Source: J084 sp964471405 (GTDB lineage: Bacteria > Pseudomonadota > Alphaproteobacteria > Sphingomonadales > Rhodothalassiaceae). Taken from it: a stretch of 64,000 nucleotides of DNA. The notes beneath the pieces are model-generated. The model had not been told where the DNA came from and did not search any database. It saw nothing but the letters and a program-made list of their open reading frames with translations. Shown in pieces: positions 43,158 to 51,764 of this stretch. The stretch covers positions 28,281 to 92,280 of the forward strand of contig CAYYGH010000003.1 in NCBI GenBank assembly GCA_964471405.1, given 5' to 3'. Each line of letters begins with the position of its first letter. Positions within the stretch are counted from its first letter, which is position 1. Position numbers and translations under genes: made by a program.

Positions 43158-43421
43158 TCAGGCGGCCTGTTCCCGGCCGGCGGAGCAGGTGGCATGCCTG
43201 TCGCCGTCAATCACGCCACAAGCATCGGCCGCGGTGGCGATACCCGGATCGTCCCGGGTGAGCGCCTCCAGCCGTCTTTGAATATGCCGGAGGCAGACAC
43301 CGCACTGCGGCCGCTTGCCCAGCGCCAGAAACAGCTCCCGCGCCCGCCGGGGACGCATGCCCGCCTGCCTGATCTCGGCAAGGCAGCCTTCACGGATTGC
43401 TTGGCAGACACAAAGATACAT
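43158..43421 (-). CDS. bfd: Bacterioferritin-associated ferredoxin
   Basis: This 87-residue protein has a BFD-like [2Fe-2S] domain: CVCQAIREG at the start and PQCGVCLRHIQ in the middle, giving the C-x-C...C-x2-C ligand pattern. Bfd reduces bacterioferritin so that stored iron is released. No bacterioferritin gene is adjacent; dps at 51765 is the only ferritin-like gene here. The C-terminus is about 20 residues longer than E. coli Bfd and has two additional Cys (DACG, ATCSAG). A strong promoter with an iron-box-like operator lies upstream. Confidence 0.85.
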   Translation of the reverse strand: MYLCVCQAIREGCLAEIRQAGMRPRRARELFLALGKRPQCGVCLRHIQRRLEALTRDDPGIATAADACGVIDGDRHATCSAGREQAA

Positions 43422-43480
43422 CCCTCATCATCCCCGGCTCATGCGGCGCTCCCTCATGGGAGTCTGATGGAATCTGATCT

Positions 43481-43495
43481 TGCAAGTCACTTGCA
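43481..43495 (-). promoter_or_regulatory. Second palindrome in the bfd promoter region
   Basis: TGCAAGT-C-ACTTGCA is a perfect 7-1-7 inverted repeat. It lies just downstream of the bfd -10, about where transcription should start. Spacing resembles Fur-family sites but the half-site differs, so another metal regulator may bind here. Confidence 0.5.
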
Positions 43496-43502
43496 TTCTC
43501 TT

Positions 43503-43531
43503 GTTATGGTGATCATGAGAATGATTGTCAA
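43503..43531 (-). promoter_or_regulatory. bfd promoter
   Basis: On the minus strand TTGACA (43526-43531) is perfect, the spacer is 17 nt, and the -10 is CATAAC (43503-43508). The Fur-like box overlaps the -35 and the spacer. Confidence 0.7.
43516..43530 (-). promoter_or_regulatory. Fur-like iron box over the bfd -35
   Basis: TGAGAATGATTGTCA is a 7-1-7 inverted repeat with one mismatch, close to the classical Fur consensus (TGATAATnATTATCA). Repression by Fur under iron-replete conditions would fit Bfd, which is induced by iron starvation in other bacteria. Confidence 0.65.
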
Positions 43532-43577
43532 CAACAAAAATGCGCTTGCACAGGGCCTGTGTCGTTCCCAGCTGATG

Positions 43578-43586
43578 TGCTAGAAT
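43578..43586 (+). promoter_or_regulatory. Extended -10 promoter candidate for cfa
   Basis: TGC-TAGAAT is an extended -10 element 26 nt before the cfa start codon. No good -35 is seen, which is tolerated with an extended -10. It lies 50 nt from the divergent bfd promoter. Confidence 0.45.
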
Positions 43587-43612
43587 GCAGCGGCAAGGGG
43601 CTGGAGGATGAC

Positions 43613-44836
43613 ATGGCACTTCTGCGCATTCTTGATCGTCTGGTCCGGAAAGGCGACCTTACGCTGATCGACTGGCAGGGGCGCCGGCATCGATTTGGGG
43701 ATGGTTCCGGCTCTCCTGTCGTGATTCGCATTCGCGACCGGGCCACCGCCTGGCGCATCGCCTTCGATCCGCATCTGGCGCTGGGTGAGGCCTACATGGA
43801 TGGCGGACTCGTGATGGAGGAGGGGGAGATTGCGGATCTGCTCGATCTGATCGGACGCAACATGGGCACGAGCTTTGCGGCCGACCCCCTTTCCGCCCGC
43901 TTCCTGCGCGGCTGGCGACGGCTGATGCGGCGGCTCCAGCAGTGGAACATCCGCCCGCGGGCCCGTCGCAATGTGCATGCCCATTATGATCTGTCCGGAG
44001 AGCTTTACGGCAGCTTCCTCGATTCCGACCGCCAATACAGCTGCGCCTATTTCATGCATGAGGATGACAGTCTCGAACGCGCCCAGGAGCAGAAGAAGCG
44101 GCACATTGCCGCCAAGCTTCTGATCGAGCCCGGCATGCGCGTGCTTGATATCGGCTGCGGCTGGGGCGGAATGGCGATCTATCTGGCCAAAAAGCTGGGT
44201 GCGCGGGTCGTGGGCATCACGCTGTCGCAGGAGCAGGCGACCTTCGCCCGTGAGCGCGTTGTCCGTGAAGGACTGCAGGACAGGGTGGAGATTCGCCTGG
44301 AAGATTATCGGGAAACCCGGGGACGTTTCGAACGGATCGTCTCGGTGGGCATGTTCGAGCATGTCGGTGTCGGTTTCTACCGCCGGTTCTTCGACAGGAT
44401 ACGCGCACTGCTTACGGAAGACGGCGTGGCCCTGCTGCATACCATCGCACGGGCGGACGGCCCGGGCGTGACCAACCCCTTCATCGCCAAATACATCTTC
44501 CCCGGTGGCTACATCCCGGCCGTCTCCGAGTTTCAGCCGGCCATCGAGCGGGCCGGTCTGTATCTGACGGATCTGGAAATCTGGCGGCTGCATTACGCCA
44601 AGACCCTGGCCCACTGGCGCCAGCGCTTCAAGAAAGCATGGGACCGGATGGCCAGGCTGTATGACGAACGCTTCTGCCGGATGTGGGAATTCTATCTCGC
44701 CGGCTCGGAGATGGCCTTCCGTCACGGTGGGCATGTCGTCGCCCAGGCCCAGATGAGCCCGGGCGTGGATGTCGTTCCTCTGACGCGGGACTATATCACC
44801 GCCTTCGAGCAACGCCATCCGATCGAGGCGAATTGA
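43613..44836 (+). CDS. cfa: Cyclopropane-fatty-acid-phospholipid synthase family methyltransferase
   Basis: This 407-residue enzyme transfers methylene from SAM to unsaturated acyl chains of membrane phospholipids. It has ARRNVHAHYDLSGELYGSFLD, SCAYFMHEDDSLERAQEQK, the SAM-binding VLDIGCGWGGMAIYLA and the catalytic-region EHVGVGFYRRFF and HTIARADGPG. The N-terminal 120 residues form the usual membrane-binding domain. The ATG at 43613 follows CTGGAGG. It is alone and divergent from bfd. Confidence 0.92.
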   Translation: MALLRILDRLVRKGDLTLIDWQGRRHRFGDGSGSPVVIRIRDRATAWRIAFDPHLALGEAYMDGGLVMEEGEIADLLDLIGRNMGTSFAADPLSARFLRGWRRLMRRLQQWNIRPRARRNVHAHYDLSGELYGSFLDSDRQYSCAYFMHEDDSLERAQEQKKRHIAAKLLIEPGMRVLDIGCGWGGMAIYLAKKLGARVVGITLSQEQATFARERVVREGLQDRVEIRLEDYRETRGRFERIVSVGMFEHVGVGFYRRFFDRIRALLTEDGVALLHTIARADGPGVTNPFIAKYIFPGGYIPAVSEFQPAIERAGLYLTDLEIWRLHYAKTLAHWRQRFKKAWDRMARLYDERFCRMWEFYLAGSEMAFRHGGHVVAQAQMSPGVDVVPLTRDYITAFEQRHPIEAN

Positions 44837-45412
44837 TGGGACGGCAGGCCGGTCCTCCATGGCGCAAGAAAGGCATGGGGCAGACCGGCTGCTGGCAGAC
44901 AGGGCTCTGCTTTTCGCGCGCCTGTCTGACTGATGCCGCTCCATAAAAGTCCCCGATCTGGAAACAAGTGCTTGACAGGGGAGGGCGGCTCTGTCACGGT
45001 CGCTCCCACGAACCGACCCCGGGCGGGCGGCGGTTCAAGAGGCGGCCGGTAAGATCCGGCTTCCTGACGCCCGCACAGGGGAAACGACCCACGCGATCGC
45101 GGCTCTTGAACGCTGCGCTTGCACGAAGAGAACTCCGGCGGACCGCTGCCATCGACGACGACCTGGGATGGACGTTCGAGAAAGCGGCTCCAATAAGCCG
45201 GACTGAAAGACGGCCTCAACTCTTGCTTCCTTCACCCACAGGCGAACGAATGCACAGAGGACGCGCATGCCCGGCCCCTGGTCGTCGCATTGTGCGGGGT
45301 GGTCGTCGGCAGGTCCCGGTTCGACATGCGGCTGGCGATGGGGAACGGGTGTTTCCCTTCCAGCCCCGATCCCAGGAACGACAACCATCGCAATAGGAAA
45401 GGAACTTCAACG
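44837..45412 (+). other. 575-nt non-coding leader or intergenic region before the cold-shock gene
   Basis: No gene is supported here. The sequence holds a TTGACA at 44973-44978 and several inverted repeats, and ends with the ribosome binding site AGGAAAGGA of the cold-shock gene. Long structured leaders are typical of cspA-type genes and act as thermosensors. A separate small RNA in the same place is possible. Confidence 0.45.
45033..45111 (+). repeat. 9-bp inverted repeat enclosing a smaller hairpin
   Basis: GTTCAAGAG (45033-45041) pairs with CTCTTGAAC (45103-45111). Inside, GCCGG-N6-CCGGC (45045-45060) forms a second stem. Together they predict a folded RNA of about 80 nt within the leader of the cold-shock gene. 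Confidence 0.45.
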
Positions 45413-45619
45413 ATGGCAAACGGTACCGTGAAATGGTTCAACGGTCAGAAGGGCTATGGCTTCATCGAGCCGGATGCGGGCGGCAAGGACGTCTTCGTGC
45501 ACATCTCGGCGGTCGAGCGTGCGGGGCTGAGCACCCTGCGCGAAGGTCAGCGCATCGCCTATGAGCTCGAGGAGGACCGGCGCGGCCGCACCTCGGCAGC
45601 CAATCTCGAACTGATCTGA
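45413..45619 (+). CDS. Cold-shock protein (CspA family)
   Basis: This 68-residue protein is a single cold-shock domain with both RNA-binding motifs: KWFNGQKGYGFI (RNP1) and KDVFVHI (RNP2). It binds single-stranded nucleic acid and can melt mRNA structure. ATG 45413 follows AGGAAAGGA. The long upstream region suggests control at the mRNA level. A stem-loop follows the stop. Confidence 0.95.
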   Translation: MANGTVKWFNGQKGYGFIEPDAGGKDVFVHISAVERAGLSTLREGQRIAYELEEDRRGRTSAANLELI

Positions 45620-45636
45620 GGAATTCGGATCATCTT

Positions 45637-45673
45637 GTCACCCGCCTGCGCCTGACGGGCCCGGGCGGGTGAC
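45637..45673 (+). terminator. Stem-loop after the cold-shock gene
   Basis: GTCACCCGCC pairs with GGCGGGTGAC (10 bp) 18 nt past the stop. No T-run follows, so it may protect the 3' end or act with Rho. Confidence 0.5.
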
Positions 45674-45781
45674 GGGAACATGCAAGGTCGTCGGCAGTCC
45701 TGCTGCCGGCGGCCTTGTCTTGTGCGGCCGGTGCTGGCATCACCCCCCTGAAGGTTTCTGGACGAGGAAGGAAGGCGGCGC

Positions 45782-46690
45782 ATGGCGGAAATGTCCGGAT
45801 CCGAGGACTGGCGGGCGATTGCGGACGCCCTGCCGCCGGCTTCGCCGGATGAGGATGTCTGGCTGGCCGGTTTCCGCCGGCTGGTGCGCATCATGGCCCG
45901 GCTGCGGGATCCGGAGCAGGGATGTCCCTGGGATCGCGAACAGGATTTCAGCTCGATCGCTCCCTATACCATCGAGGAGGCGTATGAGGTGGCCGACGCC
46001 ATTGCGCGGGAAGACTGGGACGAGCTGGCGGCCGAACTCGGCGATCTTGCCCTGCAGGTGGTCTTTCATGCCCGCATGGCCGAAGAGGCCCGGCTTTTCC
46101 ACCTTGGCACCGTGCTGGACGCCATCGTTGCCAAAATGATTCGTCGTCATCCCCATGTCTTCGGCAAGGCGGAGCGTCCTGCTGACGCGGCTGCCCAGAC
46201 CGCGGCCTGGGAGCGCCTGAAGGAGGCCGAACGAAGAGAAAAGGCCAAGGATGCATCGGGGGCGGACTCCAGCGTGCTGGGTGCGATTCCCCGGGATCTG
46301 CCCCCCCTGCGCCGCGCTCTTGCGTTGCAGAAGGCGGCGGCCCGCCTGGGCTTCGACTGGCCGCAGGCACAAGGCGTCCTTGCCAAGCTGGATGAGGAAA
46401 TCGCCGAGCTCAAAGCGGTGTTGCGTGATGACGGCGGAAAGTCGGACCCTCGGCAGGAGGCCGTGCGCGAGGAGGTCGGCGATCTGCTGTTCACCCTCGT
46501 CAATCTCGCCCGGCATCTCGGTATTGATCCCGAGATGGCGCTGATGGAGGCCAATGCCAAGTTCGCCCGCCGCTTCCGCACTGTTGAGCGGCGGCTTGCC
46601 CGTGAACCGCACAGCCGGACGGATATCGATCGTCTGGAGTCCTGGTGGCAGGATGCCAAGAAGGCCGAACAGGAGCAGAACGGCGCCTGA
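45782..46690 (+). CDS. mazG: Nucleoside triphosphate pyrophosphohydrolase MazG
   Basis: This 302-residue protein has two MazG repeats, as in E. coli MazG. The N-terminal domain shows CPWDREQDFSSIAPYTIEEAYEVADAI with the metal-binding EExxE and ELGDLALQVVFHARMAEE; the C-terminal domain shows LDEEIAELKAV and EEVGDLLFTLVNLARHLG. It hydrolyses NTPs, including damaged ones, to NMP and PPi. An additional charged loop of about 20 residues lies between the repeats. Confidence 0.93.
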   Translation: MAEMSGSEDWRAIADALPPASPDEDVWLAGFRRLVRIMARLRDPEQGCPWDREQDFSSIAPYTIEEAYEVADAIAREDWDELAAELGDLALQVVFHARMAEEARLFHLGTVLDAIVAKMIRRHPHVFGKAERPADAAAQTAAWERLKEAERREKAKDASGADSSVLGAIPRDLPPLRRALALQKAAARLGFDWPQAQGVLAKLDEEIAELKAVLRDDGGKSDPRQEAVREEVGDLLFTLVNLARHLGIDPEMALMEANAKFARRFRTVERRLAREPHSRTDIDRLESWWQDAKKAEQEQNGA

Positions 46691-46804
46691 CCGTATGGCC
46701 GCCCGTGTCCTCCTTGTCAGGCAAGGGGGTATCTCTTTGCCGGACTTTCCGGCTGCCGGTACGGACGTGCCGGAAGAGCATCCATCCCGCGCTGGCGGTG
46801 GTGC

Positions 46805-46833
46805 TTGACCCCGGGCGCTGCTTCGTGTAGGGG
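46805..46833 (+). promoter_or_regulatory. Tentative rpsD promoter
   Basis: TTGACC, a 17-nt spacer and TAGGGG lie about 140 nt before rpsD. The -35 is good but the -10 is poor. Confidence 0.35.
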
Positions 46834-46974
46834 CGCGTCACCAAAAGCGAACGGGCGGCCAGCTTGTCCGCCGTCCACGCAGGCCGTGCCCGCCGAAGCC
46901 GGGCGCGCAAAGGCGAAATCAAGCCCCGCCTGCGGCGCAAGAGGAAGACGATCAAGGAAGGACGCGGTTCGATC

Positions 46975-47586
46975 ATGACCAAACGCATTCGTGCCAAATA
47001 CAAGATCGATCGCCGGATGGGCGAAAACATCTGGGGGCGGCCCAAGAGCCCCGTGAATGTCCGCCCCTATGGGCCTGGCGAGCACGGCCAGAGCCGGCGC
47101 GGCAAGCTCTCCGATTACGGCATTCAGCTGCGTGCCAAGCAGAAGCTCAAGGGCTATTACGGCAACATCACGGAAAAGCAGTTCCGTCGCTACTATGACG
47201 AGGCCGTGCGCATGCGCGGCGATTCGGGCCAGAATCTGATCGGCCTGCTTGAGCGGCGTCTGGATGCCGTCGTCTATCGGGCGAAGTTCGTGCCTACGGT
47301 CTTTGCCGCTCGCCAGTTCGTGAATCATGGCCATGTGCTGGTCAATGGTCGGCGGGTGAACATCCCGAGCTATCTCGTCAAGCCCGGTGATGTGATCGAG
47401 GTGCGGGAGCGTTCGCGCGAAATCCCGATGGTGCTGGAAGCCCGCGAAAGCGCCGAACGCGATGTGCCGGACTATATCCAGGTCGACGGCTTCAAGGCGG
47501 TCTTTCTGCGCGTGCCGACACTGGACGAGGTGCCCTATCCGGTGACGATGGAACCCAACCTCGTCATCGAGTTCTATTCGCGCTGA
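46975..47586 (+). CDS. rpsD: 30S ribosomal protein S4
   Basis: This 203-residue primary 16S-binding protein is complete. It has KYKIDRRMGENIWGRPKSPV, RRGKLSDYGIQLRAKQKLKGYYG and the S4 RNA-binding domain FVNHGHVLVNGRRVNIPSYLVKPGD. It is the form without the N-terminal zinc-binding Cys. It is alone, away from the alpha operon, as usual in alphaproteobacteria. Confidence 0.97.
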   Translation: MTKRIRAKYKIDRRMGENIWGRPKSPVNVRPYGPGEHGQSRRGKLSDYGIQLRAKQKLKGYYGNITEKQFRRYYDEAVRMRGDSGQNLIGLLERRLDAVVYRAKFVPTVFAARQFVNHGHVLVNGRRVNIPSYLVKPGDVIEVRERSREIPMVLEARESAERDVPDYIQVDGFKAVFLRVPTLDEVPYPVTMEPNLVIEFYSR

Positions 47587-47663
47587 GCCTTTGCCTTCCG
47601 GCTGCCCTTCGTTCTAGATTCCCGCCCGGTCTGCCCCAGCGGCAGGAGGAATGGGAGCGGAAC

Positions 47664-48221
47664 ATGGCGGAAGGCGGATCCAGGCAAGGCGTTCAGACGC
47701 GGGCCTTCGAGCCGGCAGACCCCGTCAAGGGTGCCGTCATTCGCGATGCGACGGATGCCGATGCGGCGGATGTGATCGCCCTCATCGATCTGTGCTTTTC
47801 GGCCTATCCCGGTTGCGTGATGGATCTGCCCGGGCTCGACAGCGATCTGCCTCGGGTCGCCACGCATTTCGCCAGTCTGGGAGGGCGGTTCTGGGTCGTC
47901 GAGAATGGACGGCCGGCGGCACCGCGAATCCTGGGCTGCGGTGGTGTCGTGCCCGGCAGGTTGCCGGATGTGGCTGAGCTCAAGCGCCTTTATGTGCATC
48001 CCACGGCGCGCCGGTGCGGACTTGCCCGCCAGCTGGTCCAGCGCATCGAAAGCTGGGCACGGGCGAGGGGCGCACAGCGGATCGAGCTGTGGTCGGACAC
48101 GCGCTTTCACGAGGCCCACGCCTTCTATCTGGCGCTGGGCTATCGGCGCAGCGGACGAACCCGCCGGCTCAACGATCCCTCGGATACGACGGAATTTCAT
48201 TTCGAGAAATTTCTGACCTGA
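47664..48221 (+). CDS. GNAT family N-acetyltransferase
   Basis: This 185-residue protein has a GNAT domain from about residue 24 (AVIRDATDADAADVIALIDLCF). The acetyl-CoA-binding region is LKRLYVHPTARRCGLARQLVQRIESWARARGA, followed by IELWSDTRFHEAHAFYLALGY. The Q/RxxGxG loop reads RRCGLA, slightly unusual in its last position. The substrate is unknown. It follows rpsD by 77 nt and may have its own ribosome binding site GGAGCGG. Confidence 0.85.
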   Translation: MAEGGSRQGVQTRAFEPADPVKGAVIRDATDADAADVIALIDLCFSAYPGCVMDLPGLDSDLPRVATHFASLGGRFWVVENGRPAAPRILGCGGVVPGRLPDVAELKRLYVHPTARRCGLARQLVQRIESWARARGAQRIELWSDTRFHEAHAFYLALGYRRSGRTRRLNDPSDTTEFHFEKFLT

Positions 48222-48360
48222 GCTTCCCATTGTCCAGCGACAGAAGGCCGCAGGGGAACCGGACCGTCCGTTTACCCCCCTTTAAGCAGGAAACCGTTAC
48301 CGTCCGGGACAGAAGCGCTCGCAAAGGGCCCTGTGGGTATCGCAGCAAAGGGAGCGGGCG

Positions 48361-50499
48361 GTGGACAACCAGCTGACCGCCACAGAACAGCGCGCCCCGC
48401 CGGAGACCGGAAAGATGCCGCCTTCTTCCGAACGGGGGGAAGGAGCGCAGAAGGCTGTCGCAAGCAGGCGTGCGGCCGCAAGCCCGGAAAAGGAGCCGGG
48501 GCGACAGCCACCCCCTCTGGTGGTGGACGGGCGCTATGCCGTCGATCTCAAACGGCCGCAGCCCGCCTTTGACCGTGCCGGCGGCCAGGCCTTTGCTGCG
48601 GAGGATATCAAGGATTCCAGTCGGCCGGTCTATGCTCTTGTCCAGCGCAAGGCCGTTCCCCAGCGCAAGGACGTATTGGCGGCCCTTCACCGCGACCCGG
48701 TCTCGAATCTGCTCAATCCTCTTGCCCAGGGCGTATACCGGCTGGGGCCGAAGGGCCCGGCACGGCTGATCACGATCGTCGAGGCTCCGGCGGGCCCCTC
48801 CCTTGCCGGCGCACTCAAGGGACATTCGATTTCGCCCCAGATTCTGCGCAAGCTCGTCGTGCCCGCGGCCGTGCGCATGCTGAGCGGCCTGCATGCGCGC
48901 AAGATTACGCATCGTGCGATCTTTCCGGAAAATCTGTTCTTTGCGAATGCGGAAGGCGGAGATGTCGTGTTCGGAGAATGCTTCTCCGGACCACCGGGCA
49001 TCGATCTGGCTGCCTGCTACGAGCCCATCGAGCGCGCGATGGCCGATCCGACCGCCCGCGGCCCGGCCGGACCGGAAGCGGATCTGTTTTCGCTGGGGGC
49101 GACCCTTCTTGCCTGTTATCTGGGCCGGCCGCTCGGCGGCCGCCGGGATCCCGACAGCCTGATGCGGGCCCGCATCGCCCAGGGCTCCTTCTGGGCGCTC
49201 TCAGGCGGGGAGGAGATCCCGGGCCTGCTCGGCATGCTGCTGAGGGGGCTCCTCAACGACGATCCCGAAGAGCGCTGGACGCTGGAGGATGTCGAAGCCT
49301 GGACGGAGAATGCCGCGCGTCCCCGCCGCGTGCTGAATTTGAGCTGGACATTCGCCAGGCCTGTGACCTTCATGCGCCAGAACTTCTCCGACCGCCGGAT
49401 GCTCGCTCAGGAATTCGCCCGGCATCCCCTGGAGGCGGCCCGGTGGCTGCGGGCGCTCGACTTCAATCTCTGGTTCCAGACCTATCTGACCGCTGAAACG
49501 CTGACCGAGAAGATCGAAAAGCACCTCAACCTGCATGCCGAACCGGATCTGTCCAGCACCCACCACGGGGATCATGCCCTGGTATGCCGTTTTGCGGCGC
49601 TGCTGGACCCTTTCGGCCCCCTGCGCTGGCGCGGCCGGCAGATCATGCCCGATGCAATCGGGTCTGCTCTTGCCAGCGCTTTTGCCGAGCGGGACGAACA
49701 TGTTCTCGATGACATGCGCCACTTCTTCGATCAGGGCGTGATGCCGGCGGCCGTGGAAATCATGGGAGAGCATAATGCCGAGGTCCAGAAACTGGCCTTC
49801 GATCTGGGGCAGCTGGCCCAGCTCGTGCGGGCGAAGGGGGCGGACAAGGGGCTGGAACGGGCCCTTTATGAGCTCAATCCGGCTCTGCCCTGTCTGAGCC
49901 CCGTCTTCAAGGGGCTGTGGGTCGGGAGCATTCGCGGGCTTCTGGAGGCGCTTGACCAGATTGCGGAAAAGCCGGGCAATCTGCTGCAGCTCATCGACGC
50001 TCATGTTCTCGCCTTTATTGCCGCACGCGAGCCTGGCGCGGCCCGTCTGGTCGCGGCTGTCCGCGCCACTCCCAAGGATCAGCGGCGCACTCTGGCGGCT
50101 CTGATCGAGCTGCTGCGCTATCTGCAGGACAAGAGCCGGCTTGCGAAGCTGCCGCACCTGACCGCGCGGATCGCCGATCTGCTGCGTCCCGAGCTGGGCA
50201 AGCTCAAGGGGCGCAAGCGGCGCGAAAAATCGTTGGCGATGCTGAAGGAGGTGGCGGAGTCAGGCTCGATCACGAAGCTGGCCAAGGTGTTCGATCTTGT
50301 CGCCATCATCCGGGCCGATACGCAGGGTTTCCGCCAGGCCCGCTGGCGATACCGCCAGCTGGAGAGCCGGCGCAAGCATTTCAGCCGCAAGGTGCTGCCC
50401 AGCGACCCGGAAGCCCGGGCCCTGGGGTATCGGGCGGCCAGCGTGATCGCGGTGATCGCTGTGATGCTCACGGCGACCGTCATCTTCATCATCCCCTGA
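48361..50499 (+). CDS. Membrane-anchored protein pseudokinase
   Basis: This 712-residue protein has a protein-kinase-like fold at about residues 58-320. The catalytic loop reads HRAIFPENLFF (184-194) where active kinases have HRDxKPxN, so the catalytic Asp and the Lys are missing. The DFG position is replaced by FGEC (204-207). Lys97 in ALVQRK may be the ATP-site Lys. The helix-F motif DLFSLG (241-246) is kept. After a helical region of about 370 residues, one hydrophobic segment ends the protein (VIAVIAVMLTATVIFII), so most of it faces the cytoplasm. It probably acts as a scaffold or allosteric partner. The start is GTG after GGGAG. The membrane protein encoded next is likely a partner. Confidence 0.75.
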   Translation: MDNQLTATEQRAPPETGKMPPSSERGEGAQKAVASRRAAASPEKEPGRQPPPLVVDGRYAVDLKRPQPAFDRAGGQAFAAEDIKDSSRPVYALVQRKAVPQRKDVLAALHRDPVSNLLNPLAQGVYRLGPKGPARLITIVEAPAGPSLAGALKGHSISPQILRKLVVPAAVRMLSGLHARKITHRAIFPENLFFANAEGGDVVFGECFSGPPGIDLAACYEPIERAMADPTARGPAGPEADLFSLGATLLACYLGRPLGGRRDPDSLMRARIAQGSFWALSGGEEIPGLLGMLLRGLLNDDPEERWTLEDVEAWTENAARPRRVLNLSWTFARPVTFMRQNFSDRRMLAQEFARHPLEAARWLRALDFNLWFQTYLTAETLTEKIEKHLNLHAEPDLSSTHHGDHALVCRFAALLDPFGPLRWRGRQIMPDAIGSALASAFAERDEHVLDDMRHFFDQGVMPAAVEIMGEHNAEVQKLAFDLGQLAQLVRAKGADKGLERALYELNPALPCLSPVFKGLWVGSIRGLLEALDQIAEKPGNLLQLIDAHVLAFIAAREPGAARLVAAVRATPKDQRRTLAALIELLRYLQDKSRLAKLPHLTARIADLLRPELGKLKGRKRREKSLAMLKEVAESGSITKLAKVFDLVAIIRADTQGFRQARWRYRQLESRRKHFSRKVLPSDPEARALGYRAASVIAVIAVMLTATVIFIIP

Positions 50500-50538
50500 C
50501 GGCCGGCCCGGACAGTCGGGATGCGGGAGACAATGATC

Positions 50539-51090
50539 ATGGCAAAGAAGGCAGCAAAGAAGCAGGCAGGACGGTCATCCCCCTCCACGGCGGCGGTCCC
50601 CGCCACCGGCAGGGGCGGGAAGAAGGCGGCAAGGGCGGGCAATGCCCGGGGGCTGCGTCACCTCCTGCTGTTCGCGGGCTATGCGGCTTTCGGGGCCCTG
50701 CTGCTCTTCGAGCCGACCATGGCGGCGCTCATCGTGGTCGGCCTTGCCCCGTCTCTCGTCGCGCTCTTCTTCGATCATGGCGCTTTCCGGCGCCCCCGGC
50801 TGATCACGCTGTGCTGCTTCAATCTGGCCGGCTTTCTGCCCTATTTCGCCCGGCTGCTGAGTGCTCATGACCGGGTGGGCGAATTCTTCTCGATGATCAC
50901 CGACATCTATGTCTGGGCCGTGATCTACGGCACAACGGCCCTTGGCGCCGGTCTGCTGTGGATCGGCCCCTTTCTTGCGGCCATCGTGCTTCAGGCCCTC
51001 AATGATGAGCGGATCAAGGAGGTGGAAAAGCGTCAGCTCGCTCTCGTGAAGGAATGGGGGCCGGAAGTGAAGGAGGCGGGGCCGGGTTGA
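50539..51090 (+). CDS. Hypothetical integral membrane protein, partner of the pseudokinase
   Basis: This 183-residue protein is not recognised as a named family. It starts with a Lys/Ala-rich segment (MAKKAAKKQAGRSS), followed by about four membrane helices (including LLLFAGYAAFGALLLFEPTM, AALIVVGLAPSLVALFF and GAGLLWIGPFLAAIVLQAL) and a charged cytoplasmic tail (ERIKEVEKRQLALVKEWG). The ATG at 50539 is 9 nt from GGGAG; an ATG two codons upstream is too close. It lies 39 nt after the pseudokinase on the same strand. Confidence 0.7.
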   Translation: MAKKAAKKQAGRSSPSTAAVPATGRGGKKAARAGNARGLRHLLLFAGYAAFGALLLFEPTMAALIVVGLAPSLVALFFDHGAFRRPRLITLCCFNLAGFLPYFARLLSAHDRVGEFFSMITDIYVWAVIYGTTALGAGLLWIGPFLAAIVLQALNDERIKEVEKRQLALVKEWGPEVKEAGPG

Positions 51091-51175
51091 GCCGAGGGCA
51101 TCCCCTTTCCCGAATCCCTGGCGCCGGGATCCTTGCAACCCAGGAAACGCCCGTCGGCGGTAAGGGGAGCACCGG

Positions 51176-51508
51176 TCACCGGCGTGCCCGCAGGACCAGC
51201 CGCACGAGCAGAATGGGGCCGACGATCACGGCGCCCAGCAGAAACCACCGCAGGAGCCGCCCGCTCTGCGCCCACAGGAAGGTTGCCGCCGATTCCAGAT
51301 GCGCCCAGATCTCGCGCCACAGATCAAGCGGGGTGATGGCCAGCATGTCGAGAAGAAAGCCGATGACGATGCTGGCGGCGACGAAGCCCAGGAGGGCACG
51401 CAGGAATTCGCGACGGGGCGGCACGGGCAGCCTCTTTTCCTTCTCTGTGCATTCCGGCCTCCAGCCCGGGTCGGCCCGACGCCGGGCGGACTGCAGGAGC
51501 CCTCTCAT
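51176..51508 (-). CDS. Small inner-membrane protein (DUF6460-like)
   Basis: This 110-residue protein has a basic N-terminus and two hydrophobic segments (FLRALLGFVAASIVIGFLLD and WFLLGAVIVGPILLVRLVL) flanking the amphipathic IAHLESAATFL-like helix. It resembles the short DUF6460 proteins of alphaproteobacteria, whose function is unknown. I chose ATG 51508; the frame is open upstream without homology. It converges on the membrane protein ending at 51090. The 250 nt between this gene and dps hold nothing I can recognise. Confidence 0.65.
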   Translation of the reverse strand: MRGLLQSARRRADPGWRPECTEKEKRLPVPPRREFLRALLGFVAASIVIGFLLDMLAITPLDLWREIWAHLESAATFLWAQSGRLLRWFLLGAVIVGPILLVRLVLRARR

Positions 51509-51764
51509 ATCCGATCCATCCTGGCCGGTCCATGCCGGCAGACCGGCGGAACATGGCAAAGGGCGCCACGGCCGGCCGCAGGCAAGGCGCCCCTCGTGCC
51601 GACAGTCCCATCGTCGATCCTGCGGAAGGGGGCCGGCACCAGGCAGGCGCAGAGCGGGCGGGGACAGCCGCCCCGTCAGCAGCTTCTGACGGCTTTCTGA
51701 ACGGATGTCCGCTGCATCCGCCCAGATGCGGCCTTGCACGCAGGGAAGACCCATCAAGGGACCG

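Noticed and set aside
44960..45200. 6S RNA, RNase P RNA or signal recognition particle RNA in the leader of the cold-shock gene
   Set aside because: Conserved core motifs of these RNAs were not found on either strand; only generic stems are present.
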